A stretch of 13,402 nt of DNA from an uncultured Collinsella sp. GTDB lineage: Bacteria; Actinomycetota; Coriobacteriia; Coriobacteriales; Coriobacteriaceae. Below the pieces are notes generated by a model. The model did no database searches. It was not told where the DNA came from and saw only the letters and a program-made list of their open reading frames with translations. Numbering within the stretch: position 1 is the stretch's first letter; the number at the start of each line of letters is the position of its first letter. Of this stretch, positions 12,315-13,402 are shown one piece after another. Made by a program: the position numbers and the translations under genes. The stretch is taken from assembly GCA_934655835.1 (NCBI GenBank), contig CAKUHM010000019.1, positions 1-13,402 of the forward strand, given 5' to 3'.

Positions 12315-13322
12315 CTAGTCGGTGAGTCCGTAGAACTCTTGAGAGGGGACGCGGTCGGTAAGAATCTCGAGCGCCCTATCCAAAGTAACACCGTTGTAGA
12401 GCGTTTGCTCCACGGCAAAGGTGAGCGGAATGTCCACGCCCAGTGAACGGGCGAGTTCGCTGACGCTTCGGGCCGCAACGGCACCCTCAACCACCATATG
12501 CGTGCGGGCCTGATACTCGTCGAGCGACACGCCGTGAGCGAACTCGTAGCCAAAGGTGCGGTTGCGCGAATGCTCTGAGGTGCAGGTGGCGATAAGGTCG
12601 CCCATGCCGGCAAGCCCCATGCACGTCATGGCCTGGCCGCCGCGGGCGTGCACCAGGCGGCTGATCTCGGCTAGGCCGCGCGTCATGATGAGGGCGAGCG
12701 TGTTGTCGCCCGCACCCGAGCCGGCGGAGATGCCGCACACGATAGCGATGACGTTTTTCATGGCGCCGCAGACCTCGACGCCGGTCATGTCCTGCGACAG
12801 ATAGATGCGGAAGGCCGTGGATAGGAGCAGATCCTTAAAGGTCTCCCCTACCTGCTGGTCTTTGCTGGCGATGACGGCAGCAGAGAGCCCGCCGCGGCAG
12901 ATCTCCTCGGCATGGTTGGGGCCCGAAAGCGCCGCCACGCGCGACTCGTTGCCGATCTCGCTGGCGATGACCTCGCTCATGAGCAGGCCGGACTCGGGCT
13001 CGATGCCCTTGGTGAGGCACAGCACGGGTGTCTCGTCCGCGATATACGGCGCCGCCTGGTGGCAGACGCTGCGCAGGTGCGTGGAAGGCACGGCAAAGAT
13101 GATGGCCTCGGCGCCGTCGAGCGCTTGGGCCAGGTCCGTCGTGGCGACAACGTTTTCCGGCAGCTCGTAGCCCACCAGGTAGCGGGGGTTACGGTGCTCG
13201 GCGTTAATACCGGCGGCCGTCTGCTCGCTATGGGCCCACATGGTCACGCGCTCGGCTCGCGCGGCGGCAAGGCCGGCGACGGCGGTTCCCCAGGAGCCGG
13301 AGCCAATCAGCGCAACATTCAT
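12315..13322 (-). CDS. gpsA: NAD(P)-dependent glycerol-3-phosphate dehydrogenase
   Basis: This 335-residue cytoplasmic enzyme reduces dihydroxyacetone phosphate to sn-glycerol 3-phosphate, the backbone of phospholipids. The Rossmann motif GSGSWGT (7-13) opens the protein; LTKGIE (103-108) holds K105, GAMKNV (186-191) carries the catalytic K189, and LAGMGDLIATC (237-247) includes D242. Length is typical. The ATG at 13322 has AGGAGAG just upstream and lies 9 bases after the end of plsY, whose product uses glycerol 3-phosphate. The product also feeds the PgsA pathway encoded at the left of this window. Confidence 0.97.
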   Translation of the reverse strand: MNVALIGSGSWGTAVAGLAAARAERVTMWAHSEQTAAGINAEHRNPRYLVGYELPENVVATTDLAQALDGAEAIIFAVPSTHLRSVCHQAAPYIADETPVLCLTKGIEPESGLLMSEVIASEIGNESRVAALSGPNHAEEICRGGLSAAVIASKDQQVGETFKDLLLSTAFRIYLSQDMTGVEVCGAMKNVIAIVCGISAGSGAGDNTLALIMTRGLAEISRLVHARGGQAMTCMGLAGMGDLIATCTSEHSRNRTFGYEFAHGVSLDEYQARTHMVVEGAVAARSVSELARSLGVDIPLTFAVEQTLYNGVTLDRALEILTDRVPSQEFYGLTD

Positions 13323-13331
13323 GACTCTCTC

Positions 13332-13402
13332 CTACTTATCGTCGGGCTCGGTGACGCGCTTGGTAAACGAGAGCTTGGACTCCTTACCGGCCATGAGCTT
13401 TT
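13332..13402 (-). CDS. plsY: Probable glycerol-3-phosphate acyltransferase PlsY, C-terminal end only
   Basis: Only the last 22 codons and the TAG stop (13332-13334) are inside the window; they read KLMAGKESKLSFTKR and end in an acidic VTEPDDK. A basic tail with the pattern L-x-x-G-x-E-x-K-x-x-F is common at the cytoplasmic end of PlsY, after its last membrane helix. The position directly before gpsA also fits, since plsY and gpsA are very often paired. PlsY transfers an acyl group from acyl-phosphate to glycerol 3-phosphate. With so little sequence the call rests mainly on context; another membrane or GTPase gene such as der is possible. Confidence 0.55.
   Translation of the reverse strand, partial: KLMAGKESKLSFTKRVTEPDDK

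Overview
The window looks like a chromosomal segment of a gut Coriobacteriia species, probably close to Collinsella. This is inferred from the actinobacterial gene order (pgsA, a GarA/OdhI-type FHA protein, then an FtsR-type MerR regulator), the moderate-to-high GC of the housekeeping genes, and a high-GC accessory block. No marker here fixes the genus.

Layout. (1) Positions 1-1703, minus strand: pgsA, then the FHA protein, then ftsR, which runs off the left edge. (2) Positions 1704-2099: an intergenic region with a pgsA promoter, a 13-bp perfect inverted repeat, and a GC hairpin directly before the next ribosome binding site. (3) Positions 2100-6936, plus strand: a very GC-rich block with two likely transcription units. 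The first is a three-gene LanFEG/Cpr-type ABC transporter plus a small exported YxeA-like protein, all with overlapping genes. The second is an OmpR-type regulator and a histidine kinase with their own promoter, closed by a strong terminator at 7047-7080. (4) Positions 7081-7500: about 420 bases with no convincing gene, relatively AT-rich in its right half and carrying short direct and inverted repeats. (5) Positions 7501-7692, minus strand: tRNA-Pro(GGG) with its terminator and a candidate promoter. (6) Positions 7701-13402, minus strand: a tightly packed housekeeping operon, in transcription order plsY (partial), gpsA, rpe, a cysteine desulfurase, a Nif3/DUF34 protein, a coiled-coil zinc-ribbon protein and coaBC.

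How the genes work together. PlsY, GpsA and PgsA belong to glycerophospholipid synthesis. The FHA and MerR genes probably regulate central metabolism and cell division. CoaBC makes 4'-phosphopantetheine for CoA. The plus-strand block is best read as a stand-alone sensing and export system for lantibiotics or other cationic peptides: the kinase and regulator sense, the ABC transporter removes the peptide from the membrane, and the YxeA-like protein acts outside the membrane. No lantibiotic precursor or modification enzyme is visible, so resistance is more likely than self-immunity. Its base composition, opposite strand and position next to a tRNA gene suggest horizontal acquisition.

The nearest thing to an undescribed system is this LanFEG + YxeA-like + two-component combination. 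Each part belongs to a known family.
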